Positions 12,501 to 33,292 are shown, counted from the stretch's first letter. The stretch is DNA of 64,000 nt from Rotaria macrura (GCA_900239685.1 OENT01000214.1:62001-126000); one strand, 5' to 3'. Translations and numbers: made by a program. The notes: generated from the sequence alone by a model not told the origin.

Positions 12501-14073
12501 GTCGTCAAATAATAAGCACGCACATGAAGAAATTCGACTACTGTTTCCTGATTATGAATTTATCAAGAGTAGACCAATACCGTTGCGTGCGAATATTTCA
12601 TCAAGTTTGTTATTGTTGTAATTATTGAACTTCTTATTGATTATTTTCATTTGATGACGAAGATGATTCAATTATTTCAAATAATTTACTATTAAATCAT
12701 GAACATTATTTGTATCATCTCGAATCACATGGTAAAAAAAGATTTAGAATAAGGAGAAGAACTAAAATTTGATATTATATTTTTCATGAAGACATCATCT
12801 ATGAATTGACTGTTCATACACGTATGAATGATGGTGAAAATGAAGAATCAGCCGTATTTCTTACATTAATTGGTAAAACGAAGGAAACGAAAAAGTTTCT
12901 ACTTCAATTTGCTGATAATACTATTCATCCGTTGCAATCGTATCAAATTGATTTATTTCATTTTATTGATCAAGATATTGATGTTGTAAGTAGTTAAATA
13001 TCGAATCAAATGATTAAAAGATTTTCGTTGAATAAAAGCCAAAAGCAATTAAATTTTCACATGATGGACGAGGTTTTCCGAAAAATTGGTTTCTAGTTAA
13101 TATTCAAGTTACAATTCCATCTCGAAGTAAAATATTTGAGTAAGATAAAAATTAAAATTCATTCAATGTTAAATTGATTAGGCTAATTTAGATTCGATAT
13201 TAATGATTTTATTGACGAAGAAAAAGCTAAAATTGGTTATTCAGTAACCGATATCAATGGTATATTGACCGTTTTCATTATTTTCCCAATTGATATTAAA
13301 CACGTCGAACTATTGTCAGTTAAATTATTAAATTTACTCTTATATTTACAGATATCGAAGCTGTAACTAACGGTAATTGTGCTATTATCATACAAACTGG
13401 TTATGCTAAATATGCTGCTACATCAGCTGATTGTAGGTATGATGCTAAAGAATCTTACTATTAAAACTAGCTTTAAACAAAGACAAAATTTGCATTTCAT
13501 TACATATATCATATATTGAAAAAGAAAATAAAACAAGACCGATTCTCTCTCTCTCTCTTTCAAGACAATAGAAAAAATAATACAATATTCGAAGAAAATC
13601 TGAATAGTCTTCTTTTTTTGAAATCATCAATTGATTGAAACCTGTCTCGAGTTTGAATAATATGAAATACTCAATCCAGAAAGACAAAGAATGTTTTCAC
13701 TGGGATTTGCTTTTATTAATTCTCGATTTTTAGCATTATGAAATATTTGTATGAAATCAAAAAATTGTGACTATGCCAAAGATTAACAGCGAATATCACA
13801 GAATAAAATATTGTTGTCATACTCTTTTTTTCTTGTGTAGTATACTTTTATCGGGTTCACAAGATGTCTATGCATTTCAACTTCGTAAATCATTGACAAA
13901 TCGAATACCTTTCAGAAATCGATATCGTGATATATTTCTTGTTAATGTTGATGAACAATTGAATGATATTGAATATATTGTACTTGAACATAATAATGAA
14001 AATACGGCACCTGCTTGGTTCGTTGATTTTGTTATTATTAAGCTTATGTCGAATAAACAAGAATATTTGTACG

Positions 14074-14109
<36 letters not shown>

Positions 14110-17100
14110 TTGAATAATCAATTGAACATAAATCGATCAAACAAACTAATTTATCTAATTTATTTCAAGTTTTCCCGTTTATCGGTGGCTTTCAATAGAT
14201 TATTTTGATGGGAAAACTAAAATAATACTTTCAACCAATACAGAAGAAATATCACCTACTGAAAGTTTGATAAGGATTTCGTTTTTATTTCATTCATTTC
14301 TTTTCGTTTCATAAATAGATCTCTTGGAAAATCGATCTAATAGTACGTATGAACATTACTATGATTCTATTATTGTGTAGTTGTTCGATATGAAATTTCT
14401 ATTGTAACCGGTGCAATGTTTGATGCAGCAACATGTTCACCTGTTTGGTTAACGATCAATGGAAACAGAGGATCAATTACAAATAAATATCTCGAAATAG
14501 CTGAAAATGAACCATTTCCATTTGAACCTGATAATCATGATTTATTCATTCTATACGATATTGATATCGGCGAAGTATATCGAATATAGTCTCTCAACTG
14601 ACATAAAATATTGGCAGGAAGAAAATTTTTCTCTAGATTGATAAATTAATCTTAGGCCATGAAAATATGAATTCTGAACAAGGTTGGTTTGTTCAATCGA
14701 TATCCATTCATATACCATCGAAACAATATCAGAGTGAAATGTAAATATTTCTACTTTCCATTCAAATCTTAATATTATTTATAGATTTAAAATTAATAAA
14801 TGGTTGAATTCAAAACGAATAGATGGTGTACCCTTATTTGAAATTCAAATTCGAAAACCGGTCAAATGTAAGATGAAAATTCAACTATTATTAGATAGAT
14901 TCTATCTTCGATCATTTTTTTCACATTACAATAAAGCCGTAGAAGAGAAACATAACATCCATGTCAGCTTAGTTCAACACAAGAGTTGTTTTTCTGAAGA
15001 AATCTGTCTTACATAAGTGTTGTCTCGTTCACATGATAATTCATTGGCAAATATTTTCCGCAGCATAAAACAAACCGAACTCTAGAAATTTTCAACGAAC
15101 TCAAACATTTGAAAAATCTTTGTCTTCAGAATTGTTTGTGCGAGAAAAGAATGTTGAGTTTACAAAACATGTTCTAGAAAGATTTAAAACCGAGGCAAAC
15201 GATGACGAACTTTTTATTCTGTTATAAAAAACGAATAAAATAGACTAGAGTTCAAGAGACTTGCTTTTCCTGTTTCAACTAGAAAAAATGAATGAAATTT
15301 TTCTAAAAATCTACAAACATTTAGAAAACATATTGTCGATTGAGACTTCCTATAGTATCATGATTTATTAGCAACATTCATTATGTCGTATTCGATGAGA
15401 TGAATCACGTGATATGAACATGGGCAAATTTTTCTATATTACACGCCTAGTATCGGATATTGGTTATAACTAATTTTAATATAAATCTCTAATGTACTTC
15501 AATATGATATCTGTTGCAATTTTACAAAATCATTTGTCAATCAGAGCAGTTTTCATAGTGTATGAATAACGATCCACATTACAATAAGAAGTAAGAGAAG
15601 GAAAGGTAACTGATACAGAACAAAAATAGTCCGACGAAGAAATACTCAAGTGTTTCTACACTTAGTTTTGTATTTTGACTAATGAACAACCAGAAGATTC
15701 GATCTTAATACAATGCAAGTTGTTCTTCCAGTATAGAATCAAGTCCTATCAGTCAGAATTTAACAAGAAACCATATCTATTTACAATTCTATTCAAAAAT
15801 CTAATTATGCAATTTAAAGGCTAGAAATTTCTGCTGTTTTCTTAGCGAGATATAATCGTACTCCCGACATACAATGAATGATATTCTTCTGGGTCGTTCC
15901 ATCCGACATATGTTTCATATGACGAAAAGAATATCTCAAATAGGATGACTACGAAATCTCAATGTCATAGATAAAGAATTAAGTTTTCAAAATTTTTCTA
16001 TTCTGTAATAGTGAATCGAAACATTAAGAATCTGCCTACCTCAGTTATACCACAATCGATATCTAATACAATAACAGAGTCAATTCATGAATACGGTAAA
16101 GTATGTGAATTCTAACGTTTACAAATTTATTTTTGTCTTCTCTAATTAGAATCATCCTATACGATACATATATTGACTGAAGATTTTCAATCTAATATTA
16201 ATAAACCAACTATTTTTATCAATTTAATCAATGAAACAATATCAACTAACTTCATGCGATTAAAGAGTGAAATGGACATTCGTAAAAATTTAGAAAATAA
16301 TGTCCTAGGAAAATTCAAAGCATATGGAACAAAACTTGAAAATGTACTATTCTTCGATATTGACTATATGAATATGATGCTTTGCGAGTATTGCCCAACT
16401 ATTGCCAGGGGGTGGAGGGGGTAGAAGTGAAAATTGTACAGTTAAGTACGTTTTCAGTGTTTACAGACCAGGCACTACATGTGTTGTAGTTAATATCGTT
16501 TGAATATTTTCGAAAAATTTCACCAATCAGATTGAATCTTAAATCAACAGACTCCTGTCAACATCTCTATTCGAATCTTTCCACATAAAAGTGTGTCATG
16601 TTTTTTTATTAAAGTAAAACTTTGAACACTTAGACAAGAGTCCTATTTGCTAAAAAAATTCTTCGGGTAGGACTAGTCGAGCTTTTATGGAGTGACATTC
16701 GATGAGACACATCACAAGAGACTTGAATTATATATTTGTAAATAATTGATTATAGTAATCACACATATTTCTTGTTCTCTAGATCAATAAACTATGTTTA
16801 CTTCTTCGTATGTCTAAAAACAAGAGATTTAAACCAAATCAATAAGAAAAATTTTTCTATTTCAAGGTTCTCCTGATCAAATAACACGTTGGTTACCTCG
16901 TTTTATTCTGATTACAATCGATGATACGCAGGAAAACTTTCAGTATGAAAAATTTAATAGATCGAGATGTGTTCTCTTTATCTAAATAAAATGTTCTTCA
17001 AGGTTTGAAAATTCAAAATGGTTTTCATCGTCAAGTCAAGATAATTTTCAAACAGTGATTATTCGATTAGATGTTAGTGAACAAGAAAGATCTAATGAAG

Positions 17101-17276
17101 ATTCTTATTATTCTCTTCAATCATCATTCGAACAAACTCCTGATGCTGATTTCACATTATCAGATACGAATATTCAACAGACTGAAAAATACTTAGAAAA
17201 AATTAAACAATCCTATAGAAATACAACAGGAAACATGGTTATTGATAAGCGAAATATAGAAGAATACAATGACTGA
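6557..17276 (+). CDS. Thioredoxin - NDK x3 - PLAT x4 fusion protein (NME8/NME9-like axonemal family with LOXHD1-type tail)
   Basis: Multi-exon gene giving about 1,290 aa. Exons: 6557-~6640, 6724-6902, 6969-7085, 7147-7243, 7302-7421, 8999-9081, 9134-9214, 9268-9503, 9567-9691, 10629-10791, 10850-10954, 11013-11049, 11105-11219, 11271-11415, 11467-11507, 12335-12401, 12453-12604, 12663-12731, 12792-12985, 13039-13139, 13192-13259, 13352-13436, 13841-14068, 14170-14264, 14319-14342, 14381-14574, 14637-14740, 14785-14867, 16012-16095, 16150-16387, 16847-16942, 17003-17276. Phases agree at every junction except the first. Domains: thioredoxin (about 1-125; IDVYQEW and CEP seen, but TGST replaces CGPC), NDK1 (204-345; FMSSGPS, YGTD; Tyr at the catalytic-His site), NDK2 (360-495; IHGSES) and NDK3 (500-650; RNGMHASS), then PLAT domains near 675-785, 800-920, 937-1060 and 1092-1235 (YELTVHT, NWFLVNIQV, GWFVQSI), and a polar tail. 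Trx plus NDK repeats define NME8/NME9, outer-dynein-arm/ciliary proteins; an axonemal role is inferred. Exon 1 lacks a clean donor. Confidence 0.82.
6633..6723 (+). other. First intron of the Trx-NDK-PLAT gene: donor is not canonical
   Basis: Family alignment puts the exon end after GAAGGCTTAAAA, but the next bases are TAAGTG rather than GTAAGTG, and in-frame TAA would stop translation at 6641. The acceptor TTTTACAG|TA (6723/6724) needs one upstream base. A GC-AG intron starting at 6633 (GAAG|GCTTAA) is phase-compatible and rebuilds a Val codon but drops two family residues. The alternatives are loss of two G residues at an ancestral AAAG|GTAAGTG donor or an assembly error. Confidence 0.5.
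7422..8998 (+). other. 1.58-kb intron of the Trx-NDK-PLAT gene, with a perfect hairpin
   Basis: Lies between the linker exon and the first NDK exon. No coding segment is supported; the frames at 7470-7679 (+) and 7924-8199 (-) look like chance. It contains a perfect 13-bp inverted repeat with a 5-base loop at 8806-8836. Confidence 0.6.
8806..8836. repeat. Perfect 13-bp hairpin inside an intron
   Basis: CAAATCTTAATTG at 8806-8818 is exactly mirrored by its reverse complement at 8824-8836 around a five-base loop. It is AT-rich and lacks a GC stem base with a U tract, so no terminator role is implied. It may be a trace of a small palindromic element. Confidence 0.7.
9692..10628 (+). other. 0.94-kb intron of the Trx-NDK-PLAT gene
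   Basis: Bounded by a strong donor AAAA|GTAAGT and acceptor ATGAAG|AT; this acceptor, not the two upstream AGs, keeps the NDK2 frame. Nothing recognisable inside. Confidence 0.6.
11508..12334 (+). other. 0.83-kb intron of the Trx-NDK-PLAT gene (within NDK3)
   Basis: Splits NDK3 between the exon carrying VIILARED and the exon carrying LREIMGPVDP. No coding or repeat signal seen inside. Confidence 0.6.
14868..16011 (+). other. 1.14-kb intron of the Trx-NDK-PLAT gene (between PLAT3 and PLAT4)
   Basis: Donor AAAT|GTAAGA, acceptor TAATAG|TG. No supported coding content; an intact spliced frame continues on both sides. Confidence 0.6.
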
Positions 17277-19070
17277 TGAAAGAAAACATGTTCTCTATAA
17301 ATTTCGATGGTTGATTAACACTATTTTTTCTTGACCAATCGTTGTCTTCTTCTTTTGCTATGTACAGGTGACGTTCTTACGAAATCTATGATGTTACATG
17401 AATAATTCAACGTATTTGTATTAAAAACGATGTTGATATCTAATCGAAATCAGTTACATATCATCCATCAAGCTTCTACATCGCCACATCGTATTAGGAT
17501 ATTTCATTGGGGTCACGACCGGAGGCAAGTTTGCACCCTGCCACTTCTTAATAAATGCTGTATTTTCCTCCCAGGAGTACAAGCGAATTTTCTTACTTAC
17601 CAATTGCCTAAAAACTTGATCAAGCCTTCCATGAATCCTAGTCACTTCGAGGCACTCGTGGAATTTATATAAAGAAGGCTATCTTTTCAATCTACATATA
17701 TAAAGATTTACGCAATAGAAATCTACGCATGAATGATCACAATAAACTAAACTAATGACTTTCTATCAATATCTAGATACTGATTTCATAAATACAATTG
17801 AGACAAACAATTAAAACACGCATTTAGTGAAATCCATAGATCTTTGGATCGCTATATTATTCAAGTAGTAAAAGGAAAATCTCATTGATCATATTGAAAA
17901 ACCATACTGAATTCTATTTAAAAAATTGTACAACTTACATGCCAGTAAAGATGAACGTTCTTCAGCAAATTAACTGTTACCTTCATCAATAAAAATGCTT
18001 TCTGAAGAACTTATTCTTATGGAGCCATTTGAAGAATAAAGTTTATTAACTAATTTTATAGTTGACTTTTATTTGAAGAGAATGATTACATTCTACTCTT
18101 GTTTCATATGCAAGTCTCGTATATGATTTTTCTCCGTTTTCCAGACGTGGATAGTATTAATAGAGAATGCTTCTTCTACTTTGATGAATGCTAATGTTAA
18201 CCTTTTATTTTTTGTCTATTACGGATCAAAATTAGTTTACCGCAAGCGAATGTAAGAATTTAGTGAGGCAAGATATCAGTTATCAAAAAGAAAAAGATCA
18301 ATTCATACTGCGAATCGATCACATTGACATGATCTCCGTTTGATTTGTTTGTTCTCATGTTGATGTCAATTGTTCACATGATGTCTACATACGAATGCAT
18401 GAAATTTAGCTTGATCGTGTGATACAATGCTTTAAAATCTTTTATCGCCGTTATGTTTGTTTGTAGGTGTTGACCTTGTCTTGCACCAAATCCCGACACT
18501 TAATTACATTAGTATAAATCTTTCTTTTCAGCACTGTTGATTACTCGAGATAATTGCTTTTCAAGATATTCCATCGTCGTTCTTGTCTTTCTCTGTCATA
18601 GAATCGTATCTTTCTAATAAACAGTGATACAATTTTAACCATACAGTTAATAGATTAATGATACCATCCTGCTATCGATCTTGAGTCAAATCTGTCATGA
18701 TCATCCGTATATTCTGAATACTTGCCATCATCGTATGTGATTTCATGACGACTTTAGGCAGTGTTGGATATTTGATAATAAAAACAAGAGAAATGAACAA
18801 TAACTAATAGAAGAAAAGATTATGTCTTCTTTTTTGCCATTATTACAAACGATTTTTGAGATGAATAATAATGAAGATTGTCATAATTATTCATTGTCAG
18901 ATGATATGAATTCAATTTTTCCTCAATTAACCATTTAACTGATTTTAATATTAGAATAGACTTCTTCATGCAGTGTTTTTAACGCTTTGCATAGATAGAG
19001 TTAAGAAATTTTTTCTTTCTTTTTAATGGAATTCATTATTGAAATGATGGGGATTCATAAGATCATGCAT
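17277..19070. other. Intergenic stretch downstream of the fusion gene
   Basis: About 1.8 kb. Overlapping frames at 17430-17672 (+) and 17454-17645 (-) share the same DNA and show no domain. I see no gene or repeat here. Confidence 0.6.
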
Positions 19071-20267
19071 CGACCTGCATATCCTTTTCCTACCAAACGT
19101 CTCGAATCACATACCGGTTAATAGTACTCGACGAGACCGGCACTTTGCTACCAAATTTGGAGTATCATGATTGAATTTTCGATGCCCTTTGTGATCTTTA
19201 AAATGGTACACTTTACCTACGACATGCTGTATTTTGTTCGTATTGAATTAGCAATTTGCGGTAAACCTGAAAAATGTCGAAAAAGAAAAACGTCGAAAGG
19301 AAAAATGTCGAAAGTAGAGGCGCCACTTCCCACACCCGCACATGTTATGTGGGGCTTCTATACTTTCGACGTGTTTCTTTTTCGACATTTTTCAGGTGAA
19401 TCCAATTTGTGAACTCAAAATTGAAACGAGAATCACTTCTTGAATTAAGTGTTTGATATAGCCTTTGACAACGAAAAGGCAAATTATACATTGCATACGA
19501 GTTGTTTTCATGTTAGATCATATTTTTTTTCGCTGGAAAAAAAATCTTTTTGAAAGCAAAATTTCAGATGAGTTCGCTTTTTATCCAGTTGCTGGGGAGA
19601 GACGAGGGTGAACTTTTCAATGGAAGAAAAAGTATTTAGAAAAACATTTAGCTCAGACGCATACCATTTCACTTTTCTTCTGCTGATTTCAAAAATCGTA
19701 TTAGCTTTGCAACAAATTGAAGTTTTCTCTAATTGAAATCTCTTAACTGGTGAGAAAAAAATTCAGAAAATTGTGCCTTATGAACAATGTGGTAAGGTAA
19801 TTTTCAAGGGACCATAGTTTTGGACTTAGGGTAATATGCTATTTTGTTGCTCTTCAAACGTTCCATTTGATGGGTATAGAAGAAAAACGGTTCATGTCAA
19901 TTTTTCTCGAAACGCTTCCTTCCAAACAGAAAAACAATTATGTAATTTAACATGAAAAGAACTCGTATACAGTGTATAGTTTACCTTTTCATTTCTAAAA
20001 TAGCAAACTATTTTTCGCTGTCACGAGCTATATCAAACACTTAATTCAAGAAGTGATTCTCGTTTCAATTTTGAGTTCGAAAATCGCTTATTCAATACGA
20101 ACAAAATACAACATGTCGTAGGTAAAGTGTACCATTTTAAAGATCACAAAGGGCCTCGAAAATTCAATCGTGGTACTCAAAATTTGGCAGCAAAGTGCCA
20201 ATCTCGTCGAGTACTATTAAAGGATATGTGATTCAAGGCGGTTGGTAGGAAAAGGATATGCAGGTCG
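19071..20267. mobile_element. Foldback / MITE-like DNA element with about 241-bp terminal inverted repeats
   Basis: The left end begins CGACCTGCATATCCTTTTCC and the reverse complement of the right end (ending at 20267) begins identically. The arms match for about 241 bp at roughly 90% identity: left 19071-19462 (interrupted by an insertion), right 20027-20267. Shared inner blocks include AAAATGGTACACTTTACC and CACTTCTTGAATTAAGTG. The interior of about 0.56 kb has no ORF of note, so it is a non-autonomous element. I could not find a target-site duplication at 19070/20268, so its superfamily is undetermined. Confidence 0.85.
19259..19402. mobile_element. Small palindromic element (144 bp) nested in the left arm of the larger element
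   Basis: Absent from the equivalent position of the right arm, and flanked by CAATTTG on both sides (19252-19258 and 19403-19409), a 7-bp target duplication. Its ends are inverted repeats: ACCTGAAAAATGTCGAAAAA near the left end mirrors the sequence ending TTTTTCAGGT at the right. Motif GTCGAAA recurs inside. A short palindromic MITE inserted after the larger element is the simplest reading. Confidence 0.8.
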
Positions 20268-21181
20268 TTGGACGTTCTGATGAGTCGCCGTTCTTTGTAA
20301 ACCTGTCTTTGTACTTCTTCACTCAGTTATTACCCATCATATTTTGATGTACGCTTTTGTCTAGACTCTAGACCTAATTACCAAAAGACATTTAGTCAAT
20401 AGTAACGAAATATACGTGTGCACATTGTTTCAGATTTCTTTTAAAATCTCTGTCCTCTTTGATGTCTATACGGCATACAAAAATGTTTTCCATTCACACA
20501 TTCCCAATCCCCGGGTACCTTTTCTATAAAAAAGTGTCTTCATTTTAAGTTAGACACTGTTTGCATATCTATTTGTGGAATAAACCAATGAGTATAAAGC
20601 TATCACCCTTGAGAGGAAGAGGGGGAGAGAACGCAACAATGTACTGTTTACCAGAAAGAAGCTCGTTTTTCCTTCTTTCTGGGACCATCCATCTGTTCAA
20701 ACAAATAAACGTCTATTGTCAACATTGATCGCATGATTAATTTAGCGACATCTATGAAAATATTCACTTTTAATTTATTAAAAAAATGTATTTTCTCGCT
20801 CGAAAAACATTTTCTCGGTAATTTTCGATAAATTTTTTCCGATCAATCATCTCACACTGATGTTACTTATTTAAACAAAGATAAAGATGCACGTATGGAG
20901 AATAAATCCTCATTAATGGCTCCGGCCATTGTATTCTATTCTATTTTGTGTGCTTATGTGTTGGCTGCCTCCATCATCATCATCAAATGTGTGTTGTTTT
21001 TGTTTTTCCTTTTAATCTTAGCTCACGAAGTTCTTCAATTTTTATGTTTTTTTCTCTCTGAATAGTTCGGCGAATGTGAGCCTCTTATTATTAGACAAAA
21101 AAAGTGACTTTTTTGTCTGACATTATTGTCTATTGACAAATCAACTTTCAAAATAATTTATAATCAAATATTTTATTCACT
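20268..21181. other. Upstream region of the Argonaute gene
   Basis: About 0.9 kb between the foldback element and the Argonaute start, probably holding its promoter and 5' leader. I see no convincing upstream coding exon and no unambiguous core promoter. Confidence 0.5.
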
Positions 21182-28898
<7,717 letters not shown>

Positions 28899-31800
28899 TT
28901 GAGAAAAGAAAACACAAAGAATATTCAAAAATATGCTCACTATCTATTCTTATCTAGAATGCTAGATCAATTTTTTTTCTCGCTCTTGTTTTTATCTCAA
29001 TAGATCAATTTAATGGATGAATGTGCGTGTGTGTGTGTGTGTATGTAACTCTCTGTCTCTTCTCGTGTAATTGTATCTCTTCTTGTCGCAATCTTTTCTA
29101 CAAAACAGAAAACAGGCAAAATTCAACATTTCGTCTCGTCCATACTGATCTCCTGTATATATTTCAAAATATCTCTCTATGGTCTCCTCTGTTTATGCGC
29201 GCAATCGAGGTGCAATAGAGGTGCTGCTATTCGATCTCTGTCTACCGTTACGTATCCAAGAAAAAGTGACCTCCTCATTAGTTCACAACAGTGCAATGAA
29301 ATATTTATATGCACACACAGGCACACACAAAGATTTATTGATCAAGATAAAAGAAAAACCAAACAAAAAAGAAAAACTCAGTGTTTTATTAGCACTAAAA
29401 TTTTTTTTCAAATCTCTTTTTTTTTGGACTGATTTCTATTCTGTTTGTGTCGTGTAACAGTGTACATAGTTACCAACTTATCTCTTTCGTTTTTCGCAGT
29501 GATGAAACGCGCGAAAAAACATTCCCTAAGAAAATAACAATTAAATGCTACTGTTTCGTTTAAAAAGTAGTGCTTTTCTTAAACAGTGTGCGTGCGTATT
29601 TTTTGAATTCTATTATTGTCATTGTCCCGTCCTTCATTTGAAAAAAGCAAAAGAAACAAACGTATATTGCAATAACAAATGATTCATAAATTCAAGAATT
29701 GAGATCATTATTACTTGTTTTTTTTTCGCTTTTTTCGTCATCTATGTCTACAGAACATATGTCATGCAAAATCATTTGAAATGTGTGTACACGTATGGGT
29801 GTGTGCAGCTTCTTTCTTTCCTTCTTTCTTTTTTTCTTACTCTTATCATATCTGTCTGTGTGTAGAAATTAAATAATAGTCTCTTTTTTCTTTTTTGTTG
29901 GTTTTACTCACATTGATCCACTTTCCGAATGAATGACATCAGAAAAAGAAAGGAAAACTGCTCGTTGTCCACCAAAAATGTATTTATTCAAAAAAATAAT
30001 ATGTATTTGATTTTCTTTTTCTTCTCGTGATCGTTTTAACTGTCATAAACGTATGAGAGAAAAAAAAGTTAAGACACAGCTATGTGTGTATAAAACACAG
30101 GAGAGACAAGACATGATTCTCTTTTTTTTGCATTTCTTTTTACCACCGTGTGTATGTTACAAAATGAATTAATGTGAATGTGCCTCTGTTTTTTCTTCGT
30201 CATCTTCTTTTTTTGATCTCTGTTCTTTTCATTATTTCATTCATTATTTCCTTTGTTGTTCTGATAACAAAGCGTACCAATGATATACTTAATTTGACTT
30301 ATTCAATCATAGTGTACACAATAAAATATTCATAAAAGAAAACAAAAACAAATATTATTTTGAATATAAAAATGAAAATGAAAAGGAGAAAATCACTGGG
30401 AAGAAAACGACGAAATTGATGTCAGTGTGTATCGGTGTAACTCGTATTGAGTTATTGACGATTGATGTGAAATCATTATTTATTTTGCTTGCTAGGCATT
30501 TTTCGTCCTGACACGGCATTAATGAAGGCTGTTTATTGATATGTGTACACGCACCGTAAGTACTATGACTGCTTTGCCTTGTATTTTTATCTACAAATGA
30601 ATAATCATCGACCTAGGTAAGTTTACAAAGAATCATCGAGCAGACGAAAAAAGAACATATTTGAATTATGCTTGTCATGGGACATGAATATGATAATGTC
30701 GATTTTTCTAATGATATAAAACAAATCATTTCAATCTGATTGATACAAAAGAAAAAAGAGTAGGACGATCAATATGAAAAATTTCTTATGATAAATATAG
30801 AAGGCATGGTTAAATTATTCACCTATAATACACATTAAACAATAATAAATATTTATTGTTTGATTAATCTAGTTGTAGAGGAGCATAATTTCTATTTTAT
30901 TTTTGTTCATATTTGGAGAGAACATTATTCAATTTCACCTCATTGTGCATCAAAATTTTTACATCGAATATATAATGTCTTAATAACCATATTAGAGACC
31001 AATTGATATTGGAATTTATTGGATTTCTTTTCAGTTTTTCCTTTAAAAGGATACGCATAAAAGAAGAGAAAGATCACTGTTTGTCGTATACTTGAATAAG
31101 AAATTGTTTGCTCGATGGAGCAAAAAAGGTATTGCTATAATCAGGTTACGGATAGTAGCTAAAACAGTGTAGCACGATAGGTTATGATCGACTTTGTTAT
31201 TTTTATTTATCAACTTTCTAGAACAAAGAATGTTTTTTTAGAGATAACAGTTTCTCTTATATCCATATGCGATTTATCATGGTCTACAAAAGGTAAAATG
31301 ACTTCAACAAAAATCTATTCGCCGAATAAATAACGAAGCAGTCAAGAGTTATTTGACATACTTCTTTTCTTTAATTATGAAATAATCTGAGTTTCACTCG
31401 ATTGTAAATATATTTTAATATCTATATAAATCTATAATGCAAAAAGAACTTTTCATATAAATATATTCATGTTGAATATGTGATTGAGTCCATCATCCTG
31501 AAAATGGTATTTACGATCACCAACATGATATCGCATACAGTATATTTATTGTTAAGTACGAAAAAAATAAATCTCTGCTACTTTTATTTATGATCGTATA
31601 CAAAATCGTCATGATTTTAACATTGACGAATAGCGCATTTGATTTAGCGTAAATATCGAACGATAAACAACTACACTTATTACATTTTTTTTTCGAGGTT
31701 GGATATTGTCTAGTGTTTGTTTTTGATATAACTAGTTTTTGCTTTATGTATGTCAGGTGGTAGGTGTTTAATATCGACTAATGTGTATTTCTCTCTGTCG

Positions 31801-33292
31801 ATGAATGCACATTACCTTTAACCAGGGACGCATTTATGAAATTTATTTGTAACTTGATAAGTATGATGATAGTTTTTTCTTCTGTACATGTATTTGTACA
31901 ACCATGTTGATCAATTCGAAATAGACTGTTACATATAGAACATGAAATAAAATTAGAATGATCGTTAAGATTTATTTGTAATTTACTCTTGCTTTTCGGT
32001 AACTTTTTCATTTTTCGTAAGCGTCAAATGTCTTTTTAGTGATGTTTTCTTCCTCGTAAATACAAGATTTTACTGGGCTTTAGAAATTTCAAGGTTTGTT
32101 TTTTTTAATATTTATCTTGAGAACATTTGAAATAGTTTCTACACTTTCTTTCTCTTTTTTTATGCCGTTACAAAAGCTACCAATAATTTATTTGCTACTT
32201 TTCTCTCTTGTTTTGCTTTTTCTCTTTCTCTTTTTCTTCCAGCGTATGATGGGAATGATTAACAACCACGTGGGTTTCTATGTACGCACAAGTTTATCGG
32301 TACCGACGAACTGAACTGAAGCAATTATTTGCGTGGCCTTAACGTCCTTATATGACCTCATTTTTCTCTTTTTTCTCATTCTTTCGTTCTCTTTCTGATT
32401 CGCTCTTATTCTTACTTTTTTACGACGTCTATAGTTCCTATCCTACCCTTATACCATATTAACGCTTTTGCGCGCTTGTCAGTTTTTCCCTCTTTCTCTT
32501 TACTGTGCCATGGACGATAAATTTACCTTTTTGATTCCTTCATAGTAACATTGGGCAATAGCAAATGAGTCGTTAGTTCGGTATAATATTTTTCTATTAA
32601 TCATAGCAATTATAAGTGCTTCAAAACATTTTTTTTTGTCGCTCTCCTATTTTTACTTTGCTAAATAAGAGAAACGTTATAGTTATGTTTTTTTGTTGAC
32701 AGGTGTAGATACTATTCATTCTGTCGGAAGAAATTTCGAATCACAAAGAACAGAGAAAAATGATTGTAATCACAAAGAATACTGTTGAATAAAATAATCG
32801 CGAAGATATAAGATAGATCAGTACTTCGTTATTTCTAGTGACCGTCCTTGCCAACTCATTATATAACTATATTTCTTCGTTCTTAGCGTTACTTTCTATT
32901 TCTTTTCTTCCTTTTTCTTTTCTGTTTCTGTCTATCGCTTTTCTTACTTACTGCTGTTAGTCTTCAGACGCACTGCAAAAAACTAAAGGACGTTTAACTT
33001 GACCTACATTAATGTACTTTTATCAACGGAACTCGTTTTCTTTCATTTTCTTGTTGTAGGTTTCAAGGGAACCTACTGGTATAAGTTTTCATAGAATTTG
33101 TCTTGAGTCGTGCGTAATCAATGTTTTAGTGAACAAAATTAAAACCATTAAACAAAAACTACCATGTCTATTGAATTGTAGATTATAATTACATAACACA
33201 CATATATATTTATATATATATATACATATATATTTATTTATTTATTCACTTATTTATTCACTTATTTATTTTCACAAACTCTTGTCTCTACG
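28899..33292. other. Argonaute 3' region and intergenic DNA before the nuclear receptor
   Basis: About 4.4 kb, T-rich on the plus strand, with a GT microsatellite near 29026-29045, several AATAAA-like signals and pyrimidine tracts, consistent with a 3' UTR followed by intergenic or 5' leader DNA. Just before the receptor ATG is an (AT)n tract with TTTATTCACTTA repeats (33205-33270). No further coding exon is supported. Confidence 0.5.

Noticed and set aside
13877..14208. Overlapping frames around the (TA)n tract near 14078-14103
   Set aside because: They are shadows of PLAT exon 13841-14068 extended through the microsatellite intron.
16340..16430. Read-through to a stop after the G-rich stretch in the last PLAT domain
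   Set aside because: A donor at 16388 joined to acceptor AATAAG at 16846 keeps the frame and completes the PLAT motif, so the gene is not truncated there.
17430..17672. 80-codon frame with an overlapping opposite-strand frame
   Set aside because: Both strands open over the same bases with no motif or splice context; typical chance overlap.
20276..20300. CTGATGAGTC, resembling the hammerhead ribozyme core
   Set aside because: The second conserved block (GAAA after stem II) and the closing stems are missing, so a ribozyme is not supported.
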